A stretch of DNA of 31,640 bases from DASUBV01 sp035763085 (GTDB lineage: Bacteria; Actinomycetota; Actinomycetes; Streptosporangiales; Streptosporangiaceae), in the NCBI GenBank assembly GCA_035763085.1, contig DASUBV010000065.1, positions 1 to 31,640 of the forward strand, given 5' to 3'. The notes under the pieces are model-generated. The model did not search any database. It had not been told where the DNA came from and saw only the letters and a list, made by a program, of their open reading frames with translations. The position numbers and the translations under genes were made by a program. Positions 1 through 7,962 of the stretch are shown here, piece by piece; within the stretch, counting starts at the first letter, position 1, and each line of letters opens with the position of its first letter.

Positions 1-4
1 GGGG

Positions 5-1381
5 GTGGATCACGCGGCTGGCCTGACCGAGCAGCAGCGCGAGCGCCTGCGGATCATCCGGGAACGCGAGGACGCGGCCTTCCGGGCGCGTGTCCCGGCG
101 TCGCTGGCCCTGGGGTCGCGGGCGCGCGAGAGCATGCCGGCGGGCGTGCCCATGCCGTGGATGGCGGGCTACTACCGGACCCCGCCGCTGTGGGTGGCGG
201 GCGGCAGCGGGCCGCGGTTCACCGATATCGACGGCAACAGCTACCTCGACTTCAACGTCTGCGACATGTCGGCCGTGCTCGGCTACGCCCACCCGCGGCT
301 GACCGAGGTCATCGCCGCGCAGGCCGCGCGCGGCGTACAGCTGTTCCTGCCCGCCGAGCCGGTGCTGGCAGTATGCGAGCAGCTGCGGCTGCGCTTCGGG
401 CTGCAGCACTGGCAGTTCACCTTGTCCGCGTCGGCCGCTAACACCGAGGCGCTGCGGATCGCGCGGTTCGCCACCGGCCGCCACGGCGTCCTGCTGTTCG
501 ACGGGAAGTACCACGGCCAGCTCGAGGACACGCTGTGGTCCGGCGCCGGCACCGAGGCGGAGCCAGAGGAACTGGGCCTGGGCCCGGCCGCCCCGGCCGA
601 CCTGGCCGTGGTCGACTTCAACGACCTGGACGCGGCCGAGTGGGTGCTGAGCCGGGGACGGACCGCCGCCGTCCTGGTGGAGGGCGTGCTGACCAACTGC
701 GGCACAGTCCTTCCCGAGACGGGCTTCCTGACGGGCCTGCGCGATGCCTGCACCCGCAACGGCACCCTCCTGATCATGGACGAGACGCACACCCAGTTCG
801 ATTACTACGGGGGCGCAGTCGCCCGCTTCGGCGTCGCCCCGGACCTGGTCACCGGCGGCAAGGGCATCAGCGGCGGCATCCCCGTCGGGGTCTATGGCAT
901 GACCGGCGAGCTGGCTGCCCTGGTCGATTCTCATGTCGCCGACGAGACCGGGACGGTGGTGGGCCTGGCCCTCGGCGCCACCCTGGCCGCGAACGCGCTG
1001 TCGCTGGCGTGCGCGGAGGTCGTGCTGACCGAGCTGATGCGGCCCGCCGACTACGACCGGATCGTCGCCCTGGGCGAGCGCCTGGCGGACGGGATCGAGT
1101 CGGCCGCCCGGCAGCGCGGGCTCGACTGGTGCGCGCACCGGTTCGGCGCCCGCACCGGCTACTGCCTGTTCCCGCAGCTGCCGCGCACCGCGCGCGAGGC
1201 GCACGCCAGCCTGGATCCGCTGTTTACCGACACCCGGCGGGTCTATTTTGCTAATCGCGGTGTGTGGGATGCGATTTCCTCGTCAGGCCCGCATCCAGGA
1301 TTCAGTCACCAGCCAGCCGACATCGATGCCTATCTGGAGATCCTCGACGATTTCCTGACCGAGATGTCCGGGCGCTCCTGA
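5..1381 (+). CDS. Class III PLP-dependent aminotransferase (HemL-like)
   Basis: Predicted fold-type I PLP enzyme that moves an amino group between an amino acid or amine and an oxo acid. Visible landmarks are a phosphate-loop-like stretch SAANTEA (about 143-149), a YHG motif (169-171), DETHT with Asp259 as the likely PLP pyridine-N partner, and TGGKG with Lys286 as the likely Schiff-base lysine. Length (458 aa) suits the family. It resembles glutamate-1-semialdehyde aminomutase and beta-amino-acid aminotransferases, but DETHT in place of the usual DEV(M/R)T argues for a specialised, non-haem substrate. The GTG at position 5 is at the window edge, so the gene may start further upstream and no ribosome site can be judged. 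It converges on the liv importer genes, so a shared amino-compound substrate is inference. Confidence 0.85.
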   Translation: MDHAAGLTEQQRERLRIIREREDAAFRARVPASLALGSRARESMPAGVPMPWMAGYYRTPPLWVAGGSGPRFTDIDGNSYLDFNVCDMSAVLGYAHPRLTEVIAAQAARGVQLFLPAEPVLAVCEQLRLRFGLQHWQFTLSASAANTEALRIARFATGRHGVLLFDGKYHGQLEDTLWSGAGTEAEPEELGLGPAAPADLAVVDFNDLDAAEWVLSRGRTAAVLVEGVLTNCGTVLPETGFLTGLRDACTRNGTLLIMDETHTQFDYYGGAVARFGVAPDLVTGGKGISGGIPVGVYGMTGELAALVDSHVADETGTVVGLALGATLAANALSLACAEVVLTELMRPADYDRIVALGERLADGIESAARQRGLDWCAHRFGARTGYCLFPQLPRTAREAHASLDPLFTDTRRVYFANRGVWDAISSSGPHPGFSHQPADIDAYLEILDDFLTEMSGRS

Positions 1382-1387
1382 CCGACT

Positions 1388-1421
1388 GACAGCAAGCGGC
1401 CGGTTAAATCCGGGTGCTGTC
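1388..1421. terminator. Compound hairpin after the aminotransferase
   Basis: GACAGCA (1388-1394) pairs perfectly with TGCTGTC (1415-1421). Inside it CCGG (1400-1403) pairs with CCGG (1410-1413) around a TTAAAT loop. It starts seven bases after the aminotransferase stop in a convergent intergenic gap, so it probably ends that transcript. There is no U-tract, as is common in actinomycetes. Confidence 0.5.
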
Positions 1422-1449
1422 GCTCATCACAGTTCCTTCTAGCGTCGCG

Positions 1450-1494
1450 GCTGAGAGCGCATGTGGGCCGCCGTCGCCCGCAAGCGCGCTCAGC
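1450..1494. terminator. Long-stem inverted repeat at the liv operon 3' end
   Basis: The arm at 1450-1460 (GCTGAGAGCGC) pairs with 1484-1494 (GCGCGCTCAGC) over 11 positions with a single A.G mismatch and a 23-base loop. The right arm overlaps the livF stop codon (1490-1492). The position suits termination or 3'-end protection of the liv transcript, and may work in both directions between the convergent units. Confidence 0.4.
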
Positions 1495-2203
1495 GGCCGA
1501 GATAAGCCCGCTTGAGATCATCGCTGCGCAGCAGGCCAGCCGCGGCACCCGCCAGGACGATCTCGCCGGTGGACAGCACGTAGCCGCGGTCGGCGATCGA
1601 CAGCGCCATGGCCGCGTTCTGCTCCACCATCAGCACCGCGACGCCCGACTGGTGGATTTCCCTGATGATCTGGAAGTTCTGCTGCACCAGGGCCGGGGAC
1701 AGGCCCATCGACGGCTCGTCCATCAGCAGCAGGCGCGGCCGGGACATCAGGGCCCGGCCCATCGCCACCATCTGCTGCTCGCCTCCCGACAGGGTGCCGG
1801 CGAGCTGGCCGCGCCGCTCCAGCAGGCGGGGGAAGAGCGCATGGACGCGGTCGAAGTCCGCGTCGAGCTTCTCACCGCGGCGCAGCACGGCGCCGAGCTC
1901 GAGGTTCTCGCGGACAGTCAGCTGGCCGAACAGGCGGCGATTCTCCGGCACGATGGCGACCCCGCGTGCGATCCGCCGCGGCACCGGCCACTGGGAGACG
2001 TCCTCCCCGGCCAGCAGCACGCGGCCGGCCCGCGGCCGGACGATCCCCAGGATGGTCTTCAGCGTCGTTGACTTGCCCGAGGCATTCCCGCCGAGCAGGC
2101 AGACGAGCTCGCCCGTGCGGACCTGCAGCGAGATGTTATCCAGGATCCGCATCTGGCCGTAGTAGGTCGTGACGTTGTCCAGGTGCAGCAAGACCTCGGT
2201 CAT
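1490..2203 (-). CDS. livF: Branched-chain amino acid ABC transporter ATPase LivF
   Basis: Cytoplasmic ATP-hydrolysing subunit that energises the LivHM channel. The 237-residue protein has Walker A GGNASGKST (38-46), ABC signature LSGGEQQ (138-144), Walker B LLLMDEP (158-164) and the VEQN switch motif in which Gln replaces the usual His, a known LivF trait. The reading frame stays open upstream, but the ATG at 2203 gives the normal N-terminus (MTEVLLHLDN) and overlaps the livG stop as ATGA, showing translational coupling. It is the last gene of livKHMGF. The family handles branched-chain amino acids but also amides, urea and other amino compounds, so the substrate is open. Confidence 0.93.
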   Translation of the reverse strand: MTEVLLHLDNVTTYYGQMRILDNISLQVRTGELVCLLGGNASGKSTTLKTILGIVRPRAGRVLLAGEDVSQWPVPRRIARGVAIVPENRRLFGQLTVRENLELGAVLRRGEKLDADFDRVHALFPRLLERRGQLAGTLSGGEQQMVAMGRALMSRPRLLLMDEPSMGLSPALVQQNFQIIREIHQSGVAVLMVEQNAAMALSIADRGYVLSTGEIVLAGAAAGLLRSDDLKRAYLGR

Positions 2204-3054
2204 TCGCCCTCCGCCAGGGCCTCGGGATCGCGGCCCAGGTAGGCCTCCACCACGGCCGGGTGAGCGGCGACATCGTCGAAGCCGCCCTCGGCGATCTTGA
2301 CGCCGTGGTCGAGCGCGATCACCCGGTCCGAGCACCCCGCGACCACGTGCATGTCGTGCTCAATGACCAGGATCGCCAGGTCCCGCTCGTCCCGCAGCCG
2401 CCCGATCAGCTCGGTGATCTCGTGCGTCTCGGCGGGATTCATCCCGGCGGCCGGCTCGTCCAGGAGCAGCAGCCGGGGCCGGGTGGCCAGCGCGCGGGCG
2501 ATCTCCAGCCGCCGCCGGTTGGCATAAGACAGGGAGTAGGCGGGCTGGTCCCGGCGGTAGCCGGCCAGGCGCTGGCCGAAGAACGACAAGATCTCCTCCG
2601 CCTGCTCGCGGACCGCGCGCTCCTCGCGCCGGGCCCGGGGCAGCCGCAGGATGGACTCCCATGGCATGGCCTTCGTCCCGCCATAGGTGGCGGCCATGAC
2701 ATTCTCGATGACCGACATGTTCAGGAACAGCCGCAGGCTCTGGAAGGTCCGCGCGATTCCGAGCCGGGCGATGGCGTGCGGCAGGTGGCCAGCGATGGAC
2801 CGCCCGGCGAAGCGGACATCCCCGCCGCCCGGCTCGTAGATGCCGGTGATCACGTTGAAGACGGTCGACTTGCCGGCGCCGTTCGGGCCGATGATGCTGA
2901 CCACTTCCCGGCCGCCGACCTGCAGGTCCAGCTCGTCCAGCGCCCGCAGGCCGCCGAACGACAGGCAGACCCGGTCCAGGGACAGCACCGGGTGCGCCGG
3001 GGTGCCCGGCACCGGCTGGCCGCCGGCGTCCGGCCGCGCGCCGTCCGCGGTCAC
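2200..3054 (-). CDS. livG: Branched-chain amino acid ABC transporter ATPase LivG
   Basis: Second ATPase subunit of the importer. The 284-residue protein has Walker A GPNGAGKST (56-64), a degenerate ABC signature LSYANRRRLE (from 175), Walker B LLLLDEP (195-201), the switch histidine in IEHDM (His233) and the LivG hallmark AGMNPAE. The frame is open far upstream inside livM. The GTG at 3054 is chosen because it overlaps the livM stop (GTGA) and leaves a normal-length protein with about 20 extra N-terminal Pro/Gly/Ala residues. LivF and LivG differ as usual at the switch residue, Gln versus His. Confidence 0.92.
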   Translation of the reverse strand: MTADGARPDAGGQPVPGTPAHPVLSLDRVCLSFGGLRALDELDLQVGGREVVSIIGPNGAGKSTVFNVITGIYEPGGGDVRFAGRSIAGHLPHAIARLGIARTFQSLRLFLNMSVIENVMAATYGGTKAMPWESILRLPRARREERAVREQAEEILSFFGQRLAGYRRDQPAYSLSYANRRRLEIARALATRPRLLLLDEPAAGMNPAETHEITELIGRLRDERDLAILVIEHDMHVVAGCSDRVIALDHGVKIAEGGFDDVAAHPAVVEAYLGRDPEALAEGE

Positions 3055-4502
3055 GCCGGCACCTCGACGCGGCGCGAGCCGAGCAGGCCCTGCGGCCGGG
3101 CGTTCATCATCACGATCAGCACCACGCCGATCAGGATCTGCCGGGTGATCGACGGCTCGGCCACGAGCCGGGCCTCCCACACGCACGCCGCGAGGTAGAT
3201 CGCGGGCGGCAGCAGGGCCGTCCGCCAGCGCCCGCGGGCCTGCACCAGCGCGATCAGCAGGCAGACCAGGACCACGAAGGCGATGTTGCCGGCCGTCTTC
3301 GGGCTGGCCGGGACGATCACCCAGTCGCGTACCGCGGTGGCGATCCACCCGGTCGACTGCGGGCCGCCGGCGACGGCCCGGGCGGAAATGGCCCCGGCGA
3401 CGGCGTGCGCGGCAAAGCCCAGCGCGATCGTGGCGGCGGCCACCGCGGCCAGCTTCCGCCACGGCCGCAGCTTGACCACCAGGGCCACCAGGATCAGCCC
3501 GTAGAAGATGTATCCCGCCTCGGTCGGGCTGCGCAGGAACCCGTCGAGGATGATGACCACGACCAGCCCGCCCAGCACCGCCCCGGCGATGCTGCCGGCG
3601 CCGCCGAGGATCAGGCCGGCGTAAATCAGGATCAGGTAGGCGGTGTTGAAATCGGGCGGGAACACGCTGATCTGCTGCGCAGCGAACACCGTCCCGGCCA
3701 GGGCGGCGATCACCGCGCCGAAGGCGAATGCCATCAGCTTGACCCGGCTGACCGGGATCGTCATCGCCGCGGCCGCCAGGGGATCCTCGCGCACCGCCCG
3801 CCAGGCCCGGCCAGTGCGCGAGTTGTCGAGCAGCCGCAGCGCGGCCATGGTCGCCACCAGCAGGATCAGCAGGAGGTAGAAGTAGCCGGCATTGCTGGTC
3901 AGCTGGACGCCGAAGGCCTGGATCGGGTCGATGCCGACAATCCCGTTCGGCCCGCCCAGCGTTCGGGGGGCCACGTTGGTGGTGAACTCCAGGAACGCCT
4001 CGCCGAAGAACAGCGTGACGATGGCCAGGTAGTCACCGATCAGCCGCCGGGAGGGCAGCCCGACCAGCAGCCCGAGGATGGCCGCGCCGGCCATCACGAT
4101 GGGCAGTGACAGGTAGGCCGGCAGGTGGATCCCGGCCGCCCCGAGCTGTCCCGAGGACAGCAGCGCGAAGCCGTACGCGCCGAAGCCGAAGAAAGCGACG
4201 TAGCCCAGGTCGAGCAGCCCGGCCCAGCCCACGGTGACATTCAGGCCCAGCGCCAGCAGCGCCAGCAGCAGGGCGTTGATCCCGACCTGCAGCTGGAATC
4301 CGCCCAGCCCCAGTGCGGGAAGCGCGGCGGCGGCAAGCGCGGCGGCCGCCAGCCGGGGCCACCAGCCGACCCGGCCGGCCAGGCGCTGCGCCTGGCCGAG
4401 CAGGCCGGGCAGCTGCTCGTGCCGCCGGGCCTGCCGGGCGACCCACTCATCGGCTCCGACCTCTGGGCCGGCACCGGCGGCAGACGGGGGATCTACGCTC
4501 AT
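3051..4502 (-). CDS. livM: Branched-chain amino acid ABC transporter permease LivM
   Basis: Inner-membrane permease. The LivM signature GLNVTVGWAGLLDLGYVAFF lies near residues 87-106, and further hydrophobic segments fill the chain, including the cytoplasmic coupling region SRTGRAWRAVREDPLAAAAM. At 483 aa it is much longer than a typical LivM of about 300-400 aa. There is a charged N-terminal extension (about 45 residues with RQARRHEQLPGL) and an extra hydrophobic C-terminal section after VVKLRPW that adds predicted helices before the usual RPQGLLG ending. The ATG at 4502 follows livH after a 7-base gap. The C-terminal addition resembles extended actinobacterial LivM proteins; its role is unknown. 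Confidence 0.9.
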   Translation of the reverse strand: MSVDPPSAAGAGPEVGADEWVARQARRHEQLPGLLGQAQRLAGRVGWWPRLAAAALAAAALPALGLGGFQLQVGINALLLALLALGLNVTVGWAGLLDLGYVAFFGFGAYGFALLSSGQLGAAGIHLPAYLSLPIVMAGAAILGLLVGLPSRRLIGDYLAIVTLFFGEAFLEFTTNVAPRTLGGPNGIVGIDPIQAFGVQLTSNAGYFYLLLILLVATMAALRLLDNSRTGRAWRAVREDPLAAAAMTIPVSRVKLMAFAFGAVIAALAGTVFAAQQISVFPPDFNTAYLILIYAGLILGGAGSIAGAVLGGLVVVIILDGFLRSPTEAGYIFYGLILVALVVKLRPWRKLAAVAAATIALGFAAHAVAGAISARAVAGGPQSTGWIATAVRDWVIVPASPKTAGNIAFVVLVCLLIALVQARGRWRTALLPPAIYLAACVWEARLVAEPSITRQILIGVVLIVMMNARPQGLLGSRRVEVPA

Positions 4503-4509
4503 GCCAGCC

Positions 4510-5427
4510 TCACACCTTCTGCAGCTGTGCCCGGCCGAGCAGCCCGCTGGGCCGGGCCAGCATGACGGCGATGAGAATCCCGAACACGATCAGGTTGGTG
4601 TAGGTCGAGGAGATGTAGCCGGTGATGAACGACTCGGCCAGCCCGATCAGCAGGCCGCCGAGCATCGCTCCGGGGATGGACCCGATCCCGCCGACGACGG
4701 CGGCGGTGAACGCCTTGAGGCCGACGAGAAAGCCGATCAGGTTAGTCACCTGATTGAACATGAGCCCGGCCATCACGCCGGCCACCCCGGCGAGCGCGGA
4801 GCCGATGAAGAACGTGACCGCGATGGTTGCGTTCACGTTGATGCCCAGCATCTCCGCAGCCTCCCGGTCGGCTGCCACCGCCCGCATCCGCCGGCCGAGG
4901 CTGGTCCGGTTGACCAGCATCTGCAGGCCGGCCATCAGCACGGCGCCCAGCACGAGCACCATGATCTGCACGGAGCTGATGGTGACCGGGCCGATGCTGA
5001 TGCCGCTCGACAGCGAGATGAAATCCGGGGTGTTGTACACCCGGGTCTGGCCGCCGAACAGCAGCAGCGCGGAGTTCTCCAGGAAGAACGAGATGCCGAT
5101 CGCGGTGATCAGCGGCGCGATCCGGGGCGCGTCGCGCAGCGGGCGGTAGGCGAAGCGCTCGATCGCGAGGCCCAGCCCGCCCGCCAGGCCCGCCGCCAGG
5201 ACGAGCATGATCAGCACCAGCGCCGGCACCGGGATGGTCAGCGCGCTCGGGCCGCCGAACCACTGGATCACGAAGTAGCCGGTGAAGGCGCCGATCATGT
5301 ACAGGTCGCCGTGCGCGAAGTTGAGCAGCTTCAGCACCCCGTACACCATCGAGAAGCCGAGCGCGACCAGCGCGTACAGGGCGCCGGTGGTAATCCCGTT
5401 CACCAGTTCCTGGACAAAGAAGTCCAT
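4510..5427 (-). CDS. livH: Branched-chain amino acid ABC transporter permease LivH
   Basis: Inner-membrane permease partnering LivM. The N-terminus (VNGITTGALYALVALGFSM, then YGVLKLLNFAHGDLYMIGAF) is the classic LivH signature, and the EAA-like coupling loop reads LGRRMRAVAADREAAEMLGI. Length (305 aa) is typical and the protein ends in LARPSGLLG like the family. AGGA in the upstream sequence serves as a ribosome site about nine bases before the ATG at 5427. It lies 114 bp downstream of livK, with a strong hairpin between, which would let livK be made in excess of the membrane parts. Confidence 0.93.
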   Translation of the reverse strand: MDFFVQELVNGITTGALYALVALGFSMVYGVLKLLNFAHGDLYMIGAFTGYFVIQWFGGPSALTIPVPALVLIMLVLAAGLAGGLGLAIERFAYRPLRDAPRIAPLITAIGISFFLENSALLLFGGQTRVYNTPDFISLSSGISIGPVTISSVQIMVLVLGAVLMAGLQMLVNRTSLGRRMRAVAADREAAEMLGINVNATIAVTFFIGSALAGVAGVMAGLMFNQVTNLIGFLVGLKAFTAAVVGGIGSIPGAMLGGLLIGLAESFITGYISSTYTNLIVFGILIAVMLARPSGLLGRAQLQKV

Positions 5428-5457
5428 GCGCTATGAGTCCTGCCCGCCATGCCGCCC

Positions 5458-5488
5458 GGCGCGCGCCAGCCCTGGCGGGGCGCGCGCC
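5458..5488 (-). terminator. Intercistronic hairpin between livK and livH
   Basis: Two copies of the self-complementary GGCGCGCGCC (5458-5467 and 5479-5488) can form a 10-bp all-GC stem around an 11-base loop. Each copy is part of a 12-bp direct repeat (5458-5469 and 5479-5490). Placed between the binding-protein gene and the permease genes, it probably acts as a partial terminator or mRNA-stabilising structure setting a high SBP:permease ratio. That role is known for other SBP operons and inferred here. Confidence 0.55.
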
Positions 5489-5541
5489 AGGCGGCGACCT
5501 GAGTACGGAGCAATCGCAGTACGCAGCTGGCCGCCCGGCGG

Positions 5542-6684
5542 TCAGCTGCTGGGGATCAGCTTGTAGTCACCCTTCGAGTCGATCTTGAACAGGAAGAACT
5601 TGCCGTTGACCAGGTCCCCGTGGGAGTCGAACTTGATCGGCTGGCCGAGGATCGACGTCGGCTCGTTCGTCTTGCGGACCGCCGCCAGCACGTTGCTCCG
5701 GCTCGGCGTCTGCCCGGCCTTGCAGACCGAGGCGATCGCCTCGTCAATCACGTGCGTGGCCGCGAACACCGGCGGGCCGAAGGTGCCGAAGGTGCCGAAC
5801 TTGCTCTTGGCGGCCTGAGCGAGCGCCGCGTCGGCGGGAATCGCCGTGATGTCCGGGCCGAAGGAGGAGACATAAGAGCCGCTGATGGTGAACGTGCCCG
5901 GCGAGAACAGGCCGTCGGTGCCGAAGATCACCGCGCTCTTGCGCTGCTGGGCCAGGTTCCGCCCGAACTGCTGGGCGTTGCCTGCCACCTGCCAGGGCAG
6001 GACCACCACCGACGTGCCCGCCGTGACCTTGCTGACCAGCGAGGAGAAGTCGGTCTGGGTCTGCGGGACCGACTCGTGGTCGACCTTGATCCCGGCTGCC
6101 TTGAATACCGGGGTCATCGCCGCGACCAGGCCGGTCGAGTACGACTCCTGATCATCGATGATCATCAGTGACTTCGGATGCAGCTGGCTGACGATGTAGC
6201 GGGCATCCTGGGGTCCCTGGACGCTGTCCTTGGAGACCACCCGCAGGAACGTGGGGTACTTGCCGGCCGTCAGCGCCTCGGCCGTCGCCGAGCCGCTGAT
6301 GAATGCCATCCCGGCGCGGGCGAACAGCGGTCCGACGGCCTGGACCTCCTGGCTGCCGGCCGGGCCGACGACAGCCACGATCTTGGAGTTCGAGGTGAAC
6401 TGCTGCGTCACCGTGGTGGCCTGCGAGGGCTGCAGCTGAGTGTCGCCCTGGGCAATCTTGATCGTCGTCTTGTTGGCCTTGTTGTCCATCGACACCGCGA
6501 GCTGCGCGAAGTGCAGCTGCTCGGTTCCGAGCACGGCCACCTGGCCGGTGATCGGGCCCTCGAATCCGATCGTCGCGGCGCAGTTCTTCACCGGGCCAGA
6601 ACTGGCGGTGCCGCTGCTCTTCCCGCAGCCTGCCAGGGCCATCGCGCCGAGCGCTGTCGCGGCGACGATTACGCGTCCCTTCAT
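5542..6684 (-). CDS. livK: Branched-chain amino acid ABC transporter substrate-binding lipoprotein LivK
   Basis: Extracellular binding protein that captures the ligand and delivers it to LivHM. It has an N-terminal lipoprotein signal (MKGRVIV, hydrophobic stretch, lipobox LAGC with Cys20), then the type I periplasmic-binding fold (Peripla_BP_6): IGFEGPITGQVAVLGTEQLH, VVGPAGSQEVQAVGPLF, and MIIDDQESYSTG in the lobe crossover. Length (380 aa) is normal. CCTCC at 6690-6694 (GGAGG on the coding strand) is a good ribosome site five bases before the ATG. It heads the operon; the 327-base upstream gap should carry its promoter. The ligand cannot be read from the sequence. Confidence 0.92.
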   Translation of the reverse strand: MKGRVIVAATALGAMALAGCGKSSGTASSGPVKNCAATIGFEGPITGQVAVLGTEQLHFAQLAVSMDNKANKTTIKIAQGDTQLQPSQATTVTQQFTSNSKIVAVVGPAGSQEVQAVGPLFARAGMAFISGSATAEALTAGKYPTFLRVVSKDSVQGPQDARYIVSQLHPKSLMIIDDQESYSTGLVAAMTPVFKAAGIKVDHESVPQTQTDFSSLVSKVTAGTSVVVLPWQVAGNAQQFGRNLAQQRKSAVIFGTDGLFSPGTFTISGSYVSSFGPDITAIPADAALAQAAKSKFGTFGTFGPPVFAATHVIDEAIASVCKAGQTPSRSNVLAAVRKTNEPTSILGQPIKFDSHGDLVNGKFFLFKIDSKGDYKLIPSS

Positions 6685-7011
6685 GAACGCCTCCGTTCTC
6701 CGGGATCCATTGGTGCCGTGCAGCCGAACTGGCTCGTCATCGTGGCGCGCAGAGCGGATTACCCCGGCCAGCCTGCGGCGGTGCGGCCGGAGCGTGAGCG
6801 GTCCGGCTAAAGCGCGCGAGATCGTGCGGCTTCCCGCAGGCAGGGCCAGGTCAGTAAGCGGGTGCCGCGGAAATTCCGGTAGCTCACCACACCCCCAGGG
6901 CCCCGTCGAATTTGTACGCCGATCAAATCATTGCCGGCACGTCGGTGCAAGAGGTGTAATTGTGTGACACGGCTGGCTGGTGTGATTTCTGGTGACCGAA
7001 ATACCGGGCCG
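6685..7011. other. Intergenic leader region upstream of livK
   Basis: No convincing gene is present in these 327 bases. A weak - strand promoter-like pair occurs: TTGCAC (6950-6945) and TTTGAT (6927-6922), spacer 17. A short perfect palindrome GTGTGACAC lies at 6962-6970, and ATTTC/GAAAT arms (6985-6989, 6998-7002) flank GGTGACC just beyond the stop of the dehydratase gene. The stretch is less G+C-rich around 6905-7005 than its surroundings, as expected of a regulatory region. A hairpin GCCGGA/TCCGGC (6786-6791, 6802-6807) lies in the presumed leader. Confidence 0.4.
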
Positions 7012-7962
7012 CTAGGCGTCCGTGCTCCCGGTCAGGATCTCGGCGACCTTGCTCAGGTTGATGTTGCCGCCCGAGACGATGCACACGACCTTGCCGCTGC
7101 CCGCCCGGCCGGACAGCGCGGCCGCCGGCGCTAGGGCGCCCGCCCCCTCGGCGATCACCCGGACCCGCTCGGCCAGCAGTCGCACGGCCGCGGCCACCTC
7201 ATCGACCGGGACTGCCAGCGCCTGGTCCACGAGCCCGGAGACCAGCGGCCACATGCTGTCCAGGACGCGCCGGCTGCCGGAGCCGTCCACGAATGAGGCC
7301 TGGTAGTCCACGTCCACCGGTTGCCCGGCCGCGAGCGCGGCCGACAGGGCGGCACCGCCCGCGGGCTCGGCGGTGATGATCTTCGTGGCCGGTCGCAGCG
7401 CCCGGACCGCGCTGGCGATCCCGGCCGTCAGCCCGCCGCCCCCGTAGGGGATCACGATGGCGTCCGGGTCGGGCAGGTCCTCCAGGATCTCCAGCCCGAT
7501 GGTGCCGTTGCCGGCCATCACGCCCGGGTCCTGGACCGGATGCACGAACAGTCCCTCGACACCGTCGATCCGGCTGTCGATGATCACCTGCCACCACTGG
7601 CTGTAGGGCAGCTTCAGCACCCGGCCGCCGAGCCGCTCGATTGCGGCCAGCTTCGCCTCGGGCGCGTGCTCGGGCACGGCGATCGTGGCGGGCAGGCCCA
7701 GCTCGCGCGCAGCCCACGCGACGCCCTGGGCCATGTTCCCGGCGCTGGCGGTGACCAGGCCGGCGGCCCGCTCGGCCGCCGGCGCGAGCCTGATGGCGTT
7801 GGTCGCGCCGCGGATCTTGAAGGAGCTGACGGGCTGCAGGTTCTCCAGCTTGAGGTAGATCTCGGCCGGGGCACCGGAGACATGCAGCCGCACCAGCGGG
7901 GTGCGCACCGCGGCCCCCGAGATCCGGTCCCGCGCCGCCCTGATCGCCGCCAGCTCAATCAC
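7012..7962 (-). CDS. Threonine dehydratase-like PLP enzyme (EutB-like)
   Basis: Fold-type II PLP lyase of the threonine/serine dehydratase-serine racemase family, expected to remove water or ammonia from a beta-hydroxy amino acid. It shows the PLP lysine in SSFKIRG (Lys49), SAGN (73-76) contacting the substrate carboxylate, the glycine-rich phosphate loop GGGGL (174-178) and a C-terminal SGGNINLSK. No regulatory ACT domain is present (316 aa). The start is GTG at 7962, overlapping the stop of the OCD-family gene as GTGA. A dehydratase coupled to an ornithine-cyclodeaminase-family gene is the EutB/EutC arrangement of hydroxyectoine catabolism. BhcB/BhcD (beta-hydroxyaspartate cycle) is the other known pairing. 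No ectoine hydrolase or aldolase is visible here, so the assignment stays open. Confidence 0.82.
   Translation of the reverse strand: MIELAAIRAARDRISGAAVRTPLVRLHVSGAPAEIYLKLENLQPVSSFKIRGATNAIRLAPAAERAAGLVTASAGNMAQGVAWAARELGLPATIAVPEHAPEAKLAAIERLGGRVLKLPYSQWWQVIIDSRIDGVEGLFVHPVQDPGVMAGNGTIGLEILEDLPDPDAIVIPYGGGGLTAGIASAVRALRPATKIITAEPAGGAALSAALAAGQPVDVDYQASFVDGSGSRRVLDSMWPLVSGLVDQALAVPVDEVAAAVRLLAERVRVIAEGAGALAPAAALSGRAGSGKVVCIVSGGNINLSKVAEILTGSTDA

Noticed and set aside
2203..2335. N-terminal extension of LivF
   Set aside because: The added residues are Arg/Gly-rich frame overlap with livG; ATG at 2203 gives the family N-terminus and ATGA coupling.
3054..3462. 136-residue N-terminal extension of LivG
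   Set aside because: It overlaps livM coding sequence and has no ABC features; GTG at 3054 fits coupling and length.
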